Shown here in pieces: positions 5,664-5,781 of a stretch of DNA of 5,781 nucleotides; position 1 is the stretch's first letter, and each line of letters opens with the position of its first letter. Location of the stretch: the NCBI GenBank assembly GCA_023252115.1, contig JAHEXM010000134.1, forward strand, positions 1 through 5,781, written 5' to 3'. Position numbers and translations under genes: made by a program. The stretch is from Micrococcales bacterium. GTDB lineage: Bacteria > Actinomycetota > Actinomycetes > S36-B12 > UBA10799. Below the pieces are notes generated by a model. That model saw nothing but the letters and a program-made list of their open reading frames with translations. It made no database searches and was not told the DNA's origin.

Positions 5664-5781
5664 GTGCCAACCCTATGACGTGGGCAATTCATCACGCTTG
5701 AAACCTCAGCCATTAGGCTTTTCGCGTAGCAAGCGAGCCGCGCGAATTTGTTAGGTGCAAGCGAGCGAAGCGAGTTGAAGC
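5664..5781. repeat. Upstream region of map with direct and inverted repeats
   Basis: No gene can be called in these 118 bases up to the window edge. GCAAGCGAGC occurs twice (5729-5738 and 5757-5766), and AGCGAG a third time at 5769-5774. Each copy of the 10-mer is preceded by TTAGG-containing sequence (5713-5717, 5751-5755). TTCGCG (5721-5726) and CGCGAA (5741-5746) form an inverted repeat around the first copy. This looks like a short intergenic repeat, and it may also mark the degenerate 3' end of an upstream gene such as adk, which I cannot verify. The map ribosome binding site is at 5671-5674. Confidence 0.4.

Noticed and set aside
5664..5781. C-terminus of adenylate kinase (adk) upstream of map
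   Set aside because: adk is the expected neighbour, but none of the three minus-strand frames shows a recognisable adenylate kinase ending, so it is not annotated.

Overview
The window looks like chromosomal DNA of an actinobacterium with moderately high GC. The best evidence is the ribosomal proteins: S13, L36 and IF-1 all read like actinobacterial orthologues (for example, the IF-1 C-terminus and the four-ligand L36 zinc ribbon are nearly the actinobacterial consensus). I cannot name a genus from sequence alone.

Layout, left to right. The start (1-895) is a translation-gene cluster on the minus strand, read right to left: infA (IF-1), rpmJ (L36), a 202-base structured leader, then rpsM (S13), which runs off the left edge. 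This is the junction of the classical spc and alpha ribosomal operons. A 291-base divergent control region (896-1186) separates infA from a small plus-strand gene for a dimeric alpha/beta-barrel (antibiotic-monooxygenase-like) protein, which ends in a good intrinsic terminator. Next comes a minus-strand pair (1518-3946): a secreted or membrane-anchored secretory lipase (LIP/CAL-A type) and, translationally coupled behind it through a TGATG overlap, an 11-helix membrane protein of unknown function. A 218-base divergent spacer separates the lipase from a plus-strand HAD phosphatase (4165-4884). This runs head-on into map, the type I methionine aminopeptidase (4881-5663, minus), and the two share a single CTAG for both stop codons. 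The last 118 bases hold a small direct-repeat/inverted-repeat cluster and no gene I can call.

How the genes fit together. In many bacteria the order is secY-adk-map-infA-rpmJ-rpsM. Here map and infA are both present and in the same orientation, but four non-translation genes on alternating strands lie between them, so infA must have its own promoter; a candidate is visible. IF-1, L36, S13 and MetAP serve translation and N-terminal methionine removal. The lipase and its membrane partner look like an envelope or lipid-related unit. The HAD phosphatase and the barrel protein have no obvious partner.

Most of the window is ordinary. The most worthwhile leads are the three-hairpin leader before rpsM, the coupled lipase/membrane-protein pair, and the palindromes in the infA leader. 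I found no CRISPR array, tRNA, rRNA, insertion sequence or phage gene.
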